In this document: positions 17,798 through 26,846 of the stretch, in pieces | Position numbering within the stretch: the stretch's first letter is position 1 | How the letters are laid out: the number at the start of each line of letters is the position of its first letter | Origin: Limnohabitans sp. 63ED37-2 | GTDB lineage: Bacteria; Pseudomonadota; Gammaproteobacteria; Burkholderiales; Burkholderiaceae_C | Reading direction: 5' to 3' | Length of the DNA: 64,000 nucleotides | NCBI RefSeq assembly: GCF_001412535.1 | Contig: NZ_CP011774.1 | Location: 2,103,501 to 2,167,500 of the forward strand | Program-made: the position numbers and the translations under genes | Notes under the pieces: generated by a model | Told to the model about the DNA's origin: nothing | The model's input: only the letters and a program-made list of their open reading frames with translations | Database searches by the model: none

Positions 17798-18810
17798 CTT
17801 CTTTCAGGCGGTGGCACATCGTGCCCCAGCATGCGCTGCCCCAGCCATTTCAAACCCTCACCCACATCCATGCGGCGGCTGCGTTGCTCGGCCACGGGGT
17901 GGCTTGCACCGGCTTGCAGGGGCGGGCCAATGTCAAACGAAAATACATAGTCAGGCTCTTGGCCCATCCGTAGATCGGTCACCACCAGCTTGTCGCTGTT
18001 GCCTTGCACCTTAAAAAACCCGTCGGTGAACCGCGCCAGGCGCTGCAACTGCGGGTGGTCAGCGTTTTGCATGGCCAAGGTGCCTCCACGCTCGTGGGCT
18101 ACAAAACGAATGGCGCGACCACCATCCATCAGGGCGTAAAAACCTTCGTGAAAGCGCTCGCCGTCAAGCGCCACCACGCGCCACACCAGGGTGCTCAGGG
18201 GCGCGGGCGTGACCAACAACTGCTGGCTGGGCAAGCCCTGGGCTTGCAGGGACTGACGCGCGTGCTGCGTCACCCCCCATTGCGCCAGTGCGCTCCAGGC
18301 CAAATACGCGGTGCTGAAAGCCAGTGCCCAGCCGTTGATGGCCAAGGCCCGGCCCACCGTTTTGACACGCAAGGCGGCCACCACACCCGCCAGCAAGGGC
18401 AGCGAGTACACCGGGTCGATGATGAACATGCTGCCCAAACCATAGGCCTCATCAGAAAACGGCTGGAACACCTGGGTGCCATAAATCGTCATCAAGTCCA
18501 GCAAGGGGTGGGTGACCAGCGCCAGCATCAGCGCCCACCACCATCGGCCATACAGCTGCGGCTGACGGTGGAGCCGGCTCACCGCCCAGGCCATAGGGAA
18601 CGCAAAAAGCGTGAGCAAGAGCAAGGCGTGCGACTCGGCGCGGTGCCGGATCATGTTCAGAATCGGGTCGCCGTGGTCCAGCAGCACATCCAGGTCGGGC
18701 AGCAAGCCCGCCACACCACCCCAAAGAGCTGACTTCCACAGAGCGGTGCGACGCCCCATGAAGGCCACGCCAATCGAGGCGCCCAAAAGTACTTGTGTGA
18801 CGGAATCCAT
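17794..18810 (-). CDS. Membrane-bound metal-dependent hydrolase (YdjM/DUF457 family)
   Basis: An integral-membrane protein of 338 residues. It begins MDSVTQVLLGASIGVAFMGR and has the family metal-site pattern: LLPDLDVLLDHGDP, then HRAESHALLLLTLFAFP, THPLLDLMTIYGTQ and FIIDPVYSLPLLAGV, with His and Asp residues at the expected places and four to five hydrophobic helices. The C-terminal third is soluble. In Escherichia coli the relative YdjM is LexA-regulated; I see no clear LexA box here. The biological substrate is unknown. Confidence 0.87.
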   Translation of the reverse strand: MDSVTQVLLGASIGVAFMGRRTALWKSALWGGVAGLLPDLDVLLDHGDPILNMIRHRAESHALLLLTLFAFPMAWAVSRLHRQPQLYGRWWWALMLALVTHPLLDLMTIYGTQVFQPFSDEAYGLGSMFIIDPVYSLPLLAGVVAALRVKTVGRALAINGWALAFSTAYLAWSALAQWGVTQHARQSLQAQGLPSQQLLVTPAPLSTLVWRVVALDGERFHEGFYALMDGGRAIRFVAHERGGTLAMQNADHPQLQRLARFTDGFFKVQGNSDKLVVTDLRMGQEPDYVFSFDIGPPLQAGASHPVAEQRSRRMDVGEGLKWLGQRMLGHDVPPPERR

Positions 18811-18941
18811 GATTCGTTTTTATACTCAATGGCTTGACGAAGGACAGTACCTTAACGGTTTTTGCATACCCACAGCGTCCGCGGGCCGTTGGTCCGATAA
18901 TTCAATCAACCTTCTTGCCCTGATTGCTGACTGCCATTTTC

Positions 18942-19442
18942 ATGACCACCACCGCAACACTCACCACCGCCCCCACTCTGATGCCCTGGACCGACTCGCT
19001 CTACACGGGCGACGCCCGCATGGACGAAACGCACCAAGAGTTTGTGGACATGATCAACCAGATTCTGGCCACCCCCGAAGACCAGCAACTCCCGGTCTAC
19101 AAGGCTTTTTTGGACCACACGGTCGAGCACTTTGCGCAAGAAGAGCGCTGGATGCTGGCCACCGGGTTTTCTGCAGACAACTGCCACGCCGAGCACCACG
19201 CCACGATTTTGGAGACCATGCGTGTGGTCGAAGCCCATTACCTAGACAGCGACCCCACCATCATCACCCGCATGGCCGAAGCGCTGGCCGAGTGGTTCCC
19301 GGGTCATGCCAACAGCATGGACGCAGGGCTGGCGGCACACCTCAAATCGGTGGGTTTTGACAGCGTGACCGAAACCCTGGCCGACCCTTCTGCCATCCAA
19401 AACGTGACCATGTCGGGCTGCGGCAGCGTCAGCTGCAGCTGA
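18942..19442 (+). CDS. Bacteriohemerythrin
   Basis: An O2-binding di-iron protein of 166 residues, from ATG 18942. All seven iron ligands can be placed: His31, His59 or His63 with Glu67 (HFAQEE), His82 and His86 (CHAEHH), His122 and Asp127 (GHANSMD). Roles in the family are oxygen storage, delivery or sensing. An unusual Ser/Cys-rich C-terminal tail (MSGCGSVSCS) follows the four-helix bundle and may be a metal or disulfide site. It is a single-gene unit, divergent from the DUF457 gene. Confidence 0.93.
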   Translation: MTTTATLTTAPTLMPWTDSLYTGDARMDETHQEFVDMINQILATPEDQQLPVYKAFLDHTVEHFAQEERWMLATGFSADNCHAEHHATILETMRVVEAHYLDSDPTIITRMAEALAEWFPGHANSMDAGLAAHLKSVGFDSVTETLADPSAIQNVTMSGCGSVSCS

Positions 19443-19459
19443 ACACCCTCCCCTTTTAG

Positions 19460-19486
19460 CCCTCCAACCTGGGCAGGTTGGGAGGG
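19460..19486 (+). terminator. Hairpin after bacteriohemerythrin
   Basis: CCCTCCAACCT and AGGTTGGGAGGG form an 11-bp stem with one bulged G and a four-base loop. There is no T-tract on the plus strand, so it may be a weak or Rho-assisted terminator between the converging hemerythrin and Bug receptor genes. Confidence 0.45.
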
Positions 19487-19498
19487 ACTGGGGAAAGA

Positions 19499-20473
19499 TC
19501 ACTCCACCGTGATTTTTTCGTCCTTGACGATCTTGGCCATCGCTGGAATTTCTGCTCGCATCCATTGGCCAAATTGGTCGGGTGTCATGCCCGAGGGCTC
19601 GGCGCCCAAGGCCGTCAAACGCTCTTTGATCTCTGGCAAGGCGGCAATGCGTTGAACCTCGGCATTCAGCTTGTCAACGACCGCCTTGGGGGTGCCTGCT
19701 GGGGCCAGAAGCCCTTGAAAACTGCCCGTCAAAAAGCCAGGCAAGCTCTCAGCCACGGTCGGCGTGCCGGGCATTTGCGCATTGCGTTGGTTGCTGGAGA
19801 TCGCGATCAATTTGATCTTGCCCGCCTTGACGTGTGGATAGGTGGCCACCATGCCATTGAACATGACGTCCACTTGACCGCCGATCAAATCGGTGATGGC
19901 TTGAGCGCCACCTTTGTAGGGCACATAACCCCACTCTATGCCGTTGCGCTGCGCGTACATGACACCCGCCAAATGCGAAGCGCTGCCCATGCCTGCAGCC
20001 ACGGCGTAATTGAGCTTGCCCTTTTGCGCCTTGGCGTAGGCCACCAATTCGGCAGGGGTGTTGGCGGGCACTTTGGTGCTCACGGCCAGCAAATGGGGTG
20101 AATAGGCCACCATGGCCACAGGGGCAAAGTCTTTCTCGACATTAAAAGGCAGCTTGAACAAAGCCGGGCTGATCACCAGATTGCCCACGTCCATCAGCAC
20201 CAGGGTGTGGCCGTCAGCGGGTGATTTGGCCACCAGATCGGCACCCAAGTTGCCACTGGAGCCGGGACGGTTTTCGATCACCACGGGCTGGCCCCAGCTT
20301 TCGGTCATCTTCTGACCCACTATGCGGGCCAAGACATCGGAAGTGCCACCCGCTGGGAAGGGCACCACGATTTTGATCGGCTTGGTGGGGTAACTCGCCT
20401 GGGCCCAAGCCGGTACCGTGGGCGTCATCAGAACCGCTGCCAATGCAGCCAACAAAAAAGGCTTTTTCATCAC
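19499..20473 (-). CDS. Bug/TctC family periplasmic receptor (aldarate locus, distal)
   Basis: Tripartite tricarboxylate transporter solute receptor of 324 residues. A Sec signal peptide (KKPFLLAALAAVLMTPTVPA) is followed by the Bug hallmark YPTKPIKIVVPFPAGGTSDV, then VVIENRPGSSGNLGADLVAK and YVPYKGGAQAITDLIGGQVD. It is the last gene of the minus-strand aldarate operon, 30 bp after the galactarate/talarate dehydratase-like gene. No TctA/TctB permease is nearby. The ligand is probably an aldarate or related carboxylate, inferred only from context. Confidence 0.92.
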   Translation of the reverse strand: MMKKPFLLAALAAVLMTPTVPAWAQASYPTKPIKIVVPFPAGGTSDVLARIVGQKMTESWGQPVVIENRPGSSGNLGADLVAKSPADGHTLVLMDVGNLVISPALFKLPFNVEKDFAPVAMVAYSPHLLAVSTKVPANTPAELVAYAKAQKGKLNYAVAAGMGSASHLAGVMYAQRNGIEWGYVPYKGGAQAITDLIGGQVDVMFNGMVATYPHVKAGKIKLIAISSNQRNAQMPGTPTVAESLPGFLTGSFQGLLAPAGTPKAVVDKLNAEVQRIAALPEIKERLTALGAEPSGMTPDQFGQWMRAEIPAMAKIVKDEKITVE

Positions 20474-20503
20474 AATCTCCGGTTTGTAAAAGATACACAG
20501 TCA

Positions 20504-21622
20504 TCACGAAAACTCAACACTGCTTTGTGTCCAGCGACGCGCCTTCTCACTGAGCGACACACCCAAACCTGGCAAGGTTGGCACCAGCATGCGGCCGTCT
20601 TTGATCTGGATGCGTTCATTGAACAAGGGCTCCAGCCATTCAAAGTGCTCCACCCAGGGCTCGGTTTTGTAGGCTGCAGCCAAATGGATGTGCAGCTCCA
20701 TCGCAAAGTGCGGGGCCAGCATGACACCAGCGTGTTCGGCCAACTGCGCAATCTTGAGGAAAGGGGTGATGCCGCCCACACGAGGGCCATCGGCCATCAG
20801 GAAATCGGCGGCGCGGTGGCGAATCAGGTCCCAGTGCTCTTGCACGCTGGTCAGCATCTCACCCGTGGCAATCGGGGTATCAAACTGCACAGCCAGCGCG
20901 GCATGGCCTTCATGGTCATAGGCGTCCAAAGGCTCTTCGATCCAGACCAAGTTCATCGGCTCCAAGCGGCGGCACATGCGCTGCGCGGTGGGGCGGTCCC
21001 ATTGTTGGTTGGCGTCCACCATGATCGGAAAACGATCGCCCAGATGCTGTCGCACGGCGCTCACGCGTTCGATGTCTTTGTCGCAGTCGGGCTGACCCAC
21101 TTTGAGCTTGATGCCACCAATGCCCTTGGCCACCGAGGCCGAAGCGTTGACCAAGAGCTGATCGAGTGGTGTGTGCAAAAAACCGCCCGATGTGTTGTAA
21201 CAGCGCACGCTGTCGCGGTGCGTGCCCAGCAACTTGGCCAAAGACAAGCCTGCGCGTTTGGCTTTCAGGTCCCACAGCGCCACATCAAAAGCCCCGATGG
21301 CCTGTACTGAAAGGCCGCTGCGGCCAACCGAAGCACCCGCCCAGCACAGCTTGTCCCAGAGTTTGGCAATGTCGTTCGGGTCTTCGCCTATTAAGACCGG
21401 GGCGATTTCTTTGGCATGGGCAAACTGGCCGGGTCCTCCAGCGCGTTTGGAGTAACTGAAACCCACACCCTCAGCGCCATCCTTGGTTTTGATCTCGACA
21501 AACAGGATGGCGATTTCAGTCATCGGCTTTTGCCGGCCCGTCAGCACCTTGGCGTCGCTGATCGGCGTGGCCAGCGGCAAAGTGCAGGCAGAGACACGTA
21601 CCCAAGATATGGCATCGGACAT
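20504..21622 (-). CDS. Enolase-superfamily sugar-acid dehydratase (talarate/galactarate type)
   Basis: Cytoplasmic mandelate-racemase-subgroup enzyme of 372 residues that abstracts a proton alpha to a carboxylate and eliminates water. Catalytic Lys172 and Lys174 (IKLKVG); metal ligands Asp203 (MVDANQQ), Glu229 (IEEPLD) and Glu255 (TGEML); Asp278 (MADGPR) with His305 (PHFAMELH) as the general-base dyad. This pattern matches L-talarate/galactarate dehydratases, but related D-tartrate or mannonate enzymes cannot be excluded. It sits in the aldarate operon between two Bug receptor genes. Confidence 0.85.
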   Translation of the reverse strand: MSDAISWVRVSACTLPLATPISDAKVLTGRQKPMTEIAILFVEIKTKDGAEGVGFSYSKRAGGPGQFAHAKEIAPVLIGEDPNDIAKLWDKLCWAGASVGRSGLSVQAIGAFDVALWDLKAKRAGLSLAKLLGTHRDSVRCYNTSGGFLHTPLDQLLVNASASVAKGIGGIKLKVGQPDCDKDIERVSAVRQHLGDRFPIMVDANQQWDRPTAQRMCRRLEPMNLVWIEEPLDAYDHEGHAALAVQFDTPIATGEMLTSVQEHWDLIRHRAADFLMADGPRVGGITPFLKIAQLAEHAGVMLAPHFAMELHIHLAAAYKTEPWVEHFEWLEPLFNERIQIKDGRMLVPTLPGLGVSLSEKARRWTQSSVEFS

Positions 21623-21634
21623 GGATCGGCTTTC

Positions 21635-22615
21635 TTACTGGGGTTTGATACCGGCGGTCTTGATCACACGGGTCCACTGGTCCAACTCGGATTTGACGAA
21701 CTCGGTGTAAGGCTTGCTGCCTTGGGCGGGAATCACAAAGCCGGTCGAAGTCAGGCGTTGCTTGAAATTGGCCGACTGCATGGCTTGCGCCATGGCCGCC
21801 TCAAGCTTGTCCACGATGGGCTGGGGTGTGCCCTTAGCCACTGACAAGCCCGACCAGGACAGCGCTTCAAAACCCTTGTAACCGGATTCGGCCACGGTCG
21901 GTACATCCGGGTACAGGGCATTGCGCTCTTTGCTGGTCACGGCCAGTGCCCGCAGCTTGCCGGCTTTGACATGGGGCAGCGCCACATCCTGATTCAAAAA
22001 GACCATGGGCACGGTACCGGCCAGCAAATCATTCAGCATGGGGCCGCCGCCGCGGTAGGGAATGCCCGTCAGGAAAATGCCAGCCGTCTGCTTAAACAGC
22101 TCCATCGCCATGTGTCCAGAGGCAGCATGGGTGTAGCCGTAATCCAATTTGCCTGGATTCTTCTTGGCATGCTCCACCAACTCTTTCACCGTCTTGAACG
22201 GCAAAGAAGGATGAACCAACAGCACATTGGGGCCCGAATGCACTTGCGTGAGGTGAATGAAATCGGTCACCGAGTTGTACTTGATGTTGGGATCCAAGCC
22301 ATGCGCCACAGCGTTCTGGCCCACGCCGGTCTGGATGATGGTGTAACCATCTGCAGGCATCTTGACGGCGCGATCGGTGCCGACAATGCCGCCTGCGCCA
22401 CCAATGTTCTCGACGACCACGGGCTGTTTGAGGACTTTGGTCAGCTCCTCAGCCATCAAGCGGCCCATGACATCGCTGGTGCCGCCGGGTGGAAAGGCCA
22501 CGATCAGTTTGATCGGTTTGTTGGGGTAATCCGCTTGGGCCAAGGCTTGACCTTGGCTGAGCAAGCCCAGACCAGCAAGGCCGATCGCGGTGAGCAGTTG
22601 GCGTTTTTTCATCAT
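21635..22615 (-). CDS. Bug/TctC family periplasmic receptor (aldarate locus, proximal)
   Basis: A solute receptor of 326 residues with a signal peptide (KRQLLTAIGLAGLGLLSQGQ) and Bug motifs YPNKPIKLIVAFPPGGTSDV, VVENIGGAGGIVGTDRAVKM and GIPYRGGGPMLNDLLAGTVP. ATG 22615 is preceded by a good GGAGACAAAG ribosome site; an upstream in-frame extension lacks similarity. It follows garD by 51 bp, a gap that holds a TTGTCGTGTCAA element loosely like the regulator operator. Ligand unknown, probably an aldarate or uronate. Confidence 0.92.
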   Translation of the reverse strand: MMKKRQLLTAIGLAGLGLLSQGQALAQADYPNKPIKLIVAFPPGGTSDVMGRLMAEELTKVLKQPVVVENIGGAGGIVGTDRAVKMPADGYTIIQTGVGQNAVAHGLDPNIKYNSVTDFIHLTQVHSGPNVLLVHPSLPFKTVKELVEHAKKNPGKLDYGYTHAASGHMAMELFKQTAGIFLTGIPYRGGGPMLNDLLAGTVPMVFLNQDVALPHVKAGKLRALAVTSKERNALYPDVPTVAESGYKGFEALSWSGLSVAKGTPQPIVDKLEAAMAQAMQSANFKQRLTSTGFVIPAQGSKPYTEFVKSELDQWTRVIKTAGIKPQ

Positions 22616-22666
22616 CTTTGTCTCCTGGTGTTGTCGTGTCAAAAAAGTCAATGGGTGCTTGGGTTT

Positions 22667-24244
22667 TCAGGTGATCGGAGCCGGATTGAAAAGCACCAGC
22701 GCGTTGTGCAGCTTCCAGTGCTCGGCCCAGGTTTTTTTGCCGCTGGCGGTTTCGAGCAGCATGCGAAACAGCGCCCAGCCCGCGTCTTCAATCGTCATCT
22801 CGCCATCGGCGATCTGACCCGCGTTGAAATCCATCAGGTCGTGCCAGCGGCGTGCCAAGTCACTGCGGGTCGCCACCTTGACCACTGGGCAGGCTTGCAG
22901 GCCATAGGGGGTGCCCCGGCCTGTGGTGAACACATGCACATTCATGCCAGCGGCCAGTTGCAAAGTGCCGCAGATGAAATCGCTGGCAGGCGTGGCCGCG
23001 AACACCAGGCCTTTTTGATCTGGCTTGAGCTTGTCGCCGGGGGCGAGCACGCTGGCAATGGCGCCGCTGCCACTCTTGATGATCGAGCCCATGGCTTTTT
23101 CGGCGATGTTGGATAAACCGCCCGCCTTGTTGCCCGGCGTGGTGTTGGCCGTGCGGTCCACGCGACCACGGTCAAGGTACTGGTCGTACCAGCCGAGTTC
23201 ACGCACCACATCTTCGGCCACTGCATGTGTAGCTGAGCGGCTGGTCAGTTGCTCCACGGCGTCACGCACTTCGGTGTTTTCAGAAAACATCACCGTACCG
23301 CCCGAGCGCACGATCAGGTCAGCCATGTAGCCCACCGCTGGGTTGGCGGTCACGCCAGAAAACGCGTCGCTGCCACCACACTGAACCCCCACCACCAGCG
23401 CACTCGCGGGCACAGTCTGGCGCTTGCGAGCATTCAAGCGTTCCAAGTGGGGTTTGGCACCTTGCACGATGCTGTCGATCATGGACATGAAGCCGACGTG
23501 CTCATCGTCTTGCAGGCACACCAAGTCAGGGCCTTGCGCCTTGTCACGGCTATCGTGGATCGGGAAGCTGCCGGGTGGCAAGAGGCGCGAGGGTTGCAGC
23601 TTCTCGCAGCCCAGGCTCACCACCATGACCTCGCCGCCAAAATTAGGGTTCAGGCTGATGTTACGCAAGGTGCGGATAGGAATCTCGGCACCTGGCGCGT
23701 CAATGGCCACACCACAACCGTAACTGTGCTCCAGACCCACCACGCCGTCCACATTCGGGTAAAGCGGCAGCAACTCGCGCTCAATGCGATCCACTGCAAT
23801 CTTGACCACACCCGCCACACATTGCACCGTGGTGGTGATGGCCAGCAGATTGCGCGTGCCGACCGAGCCATCGGCATTCACATAGCCTTCAAAGGTATGG
23901 CCCTCGAGCGGTAGCCAGGCAGGTGCTGGCCGGGTGGCCATGGGCAAACCTTGCAGCTCCCGTGCAGACGGAATGTCGAGCAAACGCTCATGCACCCAGC
24001 TGCCTGCTGCAATGGATTCGCGGGCGTAACCCACGGGCACGTTGTAGCGGAGCACGGCTTGACCCGCAGCGATGTCGGTCAAAGCCACCTTGTGGCCTTG
24101 CGGGACTTTGTCACGCAACACCAAACCGGTCGCAGGACCCTCGGGCATGACCGTGCCAGCAGGCAAGCCACCATCGTTGGCGATGATGGCCACGTTGTCA
24201 TCCGGGTGCATGCGGATGGCCAGAGGGCGAATGGAAGTGTTCAT
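22667..24244 (-). CDS. garD: Galactarate dehydratase (UxaA/GarD family)
   Basis: Converts galactarate to 5-dehydro-4-deoxy-D-glucarate. It has 525 residues. An N-terminal SAF domain (residues 1-95) is followed by the UxaA core: DGSVGTRNLLAITTTVQCVA, LEHSYGCGVA, VVSLGCEKLQ, VGVQCGGSDAFSGVTANPAV and the C-terminal VFTTGRGTPYGLQACPVVKV. Conserved Cys residues in YGCG, LGCEK and QCGGSD are the likely iron/metal ligands. ATG 24244 is chosen over a start six codons upstream. It lies 14 bp after the glucarate-dehydratase-like gene in the same operon. Confidence 0.92.
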   Translation of the reverse strand: MNTSIRPLAIRMHPDDNVAIIANDGGLPAGTVMPEGPATGLVLRDKVPQGHKVALTDIAAGQAVLRYNVPVGYARESIAAGSWVHERLLDIPSARELQGLPMATRPAPAWLPLEGHTFEGYVNADGSVGTRNLLAITTTVQCVAGVVKIAVDRIERELLPLYPNVDGVVGLEHSYGCGVAIDAPGAEIPIRTLRNISLNPNFGGEVMVVSLGCEKLQPSRLLPPGSFPIHDSRDKAQGPDLVCLQDDEHVGFMSMIDSIVQGAKPHLERLNARKRQTVPASALVVGVQCGGSDAFSGVTANPAVGYMADLIVRSGGTVMFSENTEVRDAVEQLTSRSATHAVAEDVVRELGWYDQYLDRGRVDRTANTTPGNKAGGLSNIAEKAMGSIIKSGSGAIASVLAPGDKLKPDQKGLVFAATPASDFICGTLQLAAGMNVHVFTTGRGTPYGLQACPVVKVATRSDLARRWHDLMDFNAGQIADGEMTIEDAGWALFRMLLETASGKKTWAEHWKLHNALVLFNPAPIT

Positions 24245-24258
24245 GACCATCAAAGGGC

Positions 24259-25545
24259 TCAAAAGCGGGGCTGTTTGCCCGTGAAACTGGGGTCGTATTT
24301 GCGCATTTGACCCAAATCATCGCGGTTGCGGATGCCGCAATGCACGTAGTTGTGGTGCAAACGGGCCAGCGCTTCTGGATCGATGGTGACACCCAGGCCC
24401 GGTGTGCGTGGCACGCGCAGGCTGCCGTTTTCAAACTTCAGGCGTCCGCCCTGCACCACTTCGTCGTCTTGCCAGGGGTAATGGGTATCACAGGCGTAGG
24501 CCAAATGCGGCACCGAAGCAGCAAGGTGCGTCATCGCCGTCAGGCTGATGCCCAGGTGCGAGTTGGAGTGCATGGACAGGCCCATGTCAAAGGTCTGGCA
24601 AAGGCGCGAGAGCTGCTGCGTGGTGCGCAGGCCACCCCAATAGTGGTGGTCAGACAGCACAATCCGCACTGGGCAGCCCAGGCGCACGTTCTCAGCAAAC
24701 TCTTTGTAGTCCGTCACTACCATGTTCGTGGCCAAGGGCACGTCACATTGCCGGGCAATCGCGGCCATGCCGTCCAGCCCAGGCGCAGGGTCTTCGTAAT
24801 ACTCCAGCACGCCGCGCAGCTGCTCGACCACCTTGAGGCTGGTGGCCACAGTCCAATTGGCATTGGGGTCGATCCGCAGGGGCGCACCCGGAAAAGCTTG
24901 GGCCAGTGCCAGCAGCGCCGCCACCTCCCGCTCAGGCGGCAAGGTGCCCGCTTTGAGCTTGATGCTTTTGAAGCCATATTGGGCAATCATGTGCCGAGCC
25001 TGGGCCACCATTTGTTCGGGGCTCAGGCCTTCGCCATAGGCATCAGCGCTGTAAGGCTTGTCAATGTGTTCGGCGTGTTTGAAAAACAGGTAAGCGCTGA
25101 AGGGCACGGTGTCTCGCGCAGCGCCGCCCAGCAAATCCACGATCGGGGCGCCAGCCAGTTGGCCTTGCAAATCGAGCATGGCCACCTCAAAAGCGCTGAT
25201 GACCTTGGCCACGTTCTTAGACACATGGGTGCCGGGTGCCAAAGAAATTTGTTCGCCCAAAAACTCCGAAGCGTTTTGGCCAGGCGCCACCAGCGCGGCT
25301 ACTCGGGTCTCCATGGTGTTGAGGTCCCAGGGCGAGAGGCCCCGTAATGCCGGTGCGGCTTTGGCCAGCACATCGAGCATGGACTGGTCGCCATAGGTCT
25401 CGTTGATGCCCACGCGCCCACAAGCGGTTTCGATCTCGATGATCGAGCGCAAAGCCCAAGGCTCGTGGATGCCCGCCGCATTGAGCAGCGGCGGATCACG
25501 GAACGCGATGGGTGTGATGCGGATATAGCGGATGGCCAGGGTCAT
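24259..25545 (-). CDS. Second glucarate-dehydratase-like enolase-superfamily enzyme
   Basis: A protein of 428 residues, related to GlucD. It keeps the full GlucD catalytic set: Lys196/Lys198 (IKLKAG), Asp226 (RIDPNAN), Glu251 (YEDPA), Asn274 (ATNMV), Asp299 (LSDHHYW) and His326 (MHSNSH), so unlike Escherichia coli GudX it looks fully active. It probably dehydrates an aldarate stereoisomer different from that used by the plus-strand GudD. A GTG nine bases upstream directly follows the dctM stop and is an alternative start; ATG 25545 was preferred. Confidence 0.87.
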   Translation of the reverse strand: MTLAIRYIRITPIAFRDPPLLNAAGIHEPWALRSIIEIETACGRVGINETYGDQSMLDVLAKAAPALRGLSPWDLNTMETRVAALVAPGQNASEFLGEQISLAPGTHVSKNVAKVISAFEVAMLDLQGQLAGAPIVDLLGGAARDTVPFSAYLFFKHAEHIDKPYSADAYGEGLSPEQMVAQARHMIAQYGFKSIKLKAGTLPPEREVAALLALAQAFPGAPLRIDPNANWTVATSLKVVEQLRGVLEYYEDPAPGLDGMAAIARQCDVPLATNMVVTDYKEFAENVRLGCPVRIVLSDHHYWGGLRTTQQLSRLCQTFDMGLSMHSNSHLGISLTAMTHLAASVPHLAYACDTHYPWQDDEVVQGGRLKFENGSLRVPRTPGLGVTIDPEALARLHHNYVHCGIRNRDDLGQMRKYDPSFTGKQPRF

Positions 25546-25554
25546 CACAATCAC

Positions 25555-26844
25555 TCACTTGAGGAAACTCGGCAGCCACAAAGTGAACGCAGGAACATAG
25601 GTGACCAAGAGCACGGCCACGGTCAATGCCCCATAAAAAGGCGCGATGGTGCGCATGACCTGCCCCACCGATATGCCCCCAATCGCGCAGCCGACAAATT
25701 GCACCGAGCCCACTGGTGGCGTGTTCAGGCCCAAGGCGCAGTTGATCAGCAGCATGATGCCGAACTGCATCGGATCCATGCCAAAGTGCATCGCAATGGG
25801 CATGAAAATCGGCGTGCAAATCAAGATGGTGGCGGCCATGTCGAGGAAGGTGCCCAAGATGAACAACAAGAGGTTGATCATCAAGAAAATGACCCAAGGC
25901 TCGGTGCTGATTTTTTGCATCAGCGCACCGGTCATCTGTGGCACCTCATACAAGGCCATGAAATAACCGAAGGCGTTGGAAATGCCAATCAAGAGCAGCA
26001 CCACGCCGGTGGTTTTGCAAGCTTTGGCGCAAGCCTTGAGGAAATTCTGAAAGGTCAAGGTCCGGTAAACGATCACCGTCACAAACAAGGCCCAGGCCAC
26101 AGCAATCGATGCCGACTCGGTGGCGGTGAAAGCACCCGACAAGATGCCCCCCAAAATGATGACCACCACAAACAGACCGGGCAATGCCGCGCCAAAGGCC
26201 TTGATCACTTCAAACCAGCCCGGAAAATTGCCGTGGACCGGGTAACCGCGGCGCACCGCCACCCAGTAAGCTGCGCCCAAATTGCACAGCGTCAAAATGA
26301 TCGCAGGCACCAGCCCCGCCAAAATCAAGCCCAGCACACTCACCGAGGCCAGGCCCGAAGCGGCCAGCGTGAAGATGATCATGTTGTGCGAGGTGGGCAT
26401 GATGGCCCCCACCAAAGATGCGTGCGTGGTCACATTCACCGCGTAGTCGGCGTCGTAACCCTCTTTTTTCATGAGCGGAATCATGACCGAGCCCATGGCC
26501 GAGACATCGGCCAAGGGCGATCCGGCCACGCCACCAAAAATGGTGCAACCGATCACGTTGCTCATACCCAAACCGCCACGCACATGGCCCACCAGGCTGT
26601 TGGCAAATCGCACAATGCGGTCGGCAATGCCACCGTAGAGCATCAACTCTCCGGCAAACACAAAAAATGGAATGGCGAGGAAGGAGAACACCTGCATGCC
26701 CCCGACCATCTTCTGAAACACCATGGCCACCGGCAAATCGGCGGCCATGATGGTGGCCACCGACGACAGGCCAATGGCAAAGGCCACGGGCACACCCAAA
26801 ATCAAAAGGAGCGTGAAGCTCAGCGCAAGGACGGTGAGTTCCAT
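25555..26844 (-). CDS. dctM: TRAP transporter large permease (DctM)
   Basis: Ion-coupled 12-TM permease subunit of 429 residues. It starts MELTVLALSFTLLLILGVPV and has the DctM signatures FLAIPFFVFAGELM, GGVAGSPLADVSAMGSVMI and LNTPPVGSVQFVGCAIGGIS. It is encoded two bases after dctQ. With dctQ and dctP it makes a complete TRAP system, which context suggests imports an aldarate or hexuronate. Confidence 0.95.
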   Translation of the reverse strand: MELTVLALSFTLLLILGVPVAFAIGLSSVATIMAADLPVAMVFQKMVGGMQVFSFLAIPFFVFAGELMLYGGIADRIVRFANSLVGHVRGGLGMSNVIGCTIFGGVAGSPLADVSAMGSVMIPLMKKEGYDADYAVNVTTHASLVGAIMPTSHNMIIFTLAASGLASVSVLGLILAGLVPAIILTLCNLGAAYWVAVRRGYPVHGNFPGWFEVIKAFGAALPGLFVVVIILGGILSGAFTATESASIAVAWALFVTVIVYRTLTFQNFLKACAKACKTTGVVLLLIGISNAFGYFMALYEVPQMTGALMQKISTEPWVIFLMINLLLFILGTFLDMAATILICTPIFMPIAMHFGMDPMQFGIMLLINCALGLNTPPVGSVQFVGCAIGGISVGQVMRTIAPFYGALTVAVLLVTYVPAFTLWLPSFLK

Positions 26845-26846
26845 GT

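Noticed and set aside
18740..18900. LexA box upstream of the YdjM-like gene
   Set aside because: Family relatives are LexA-regulated, but no CTG-N10-CAG-type palindrome was found in the gap to the hemerythrin gene.
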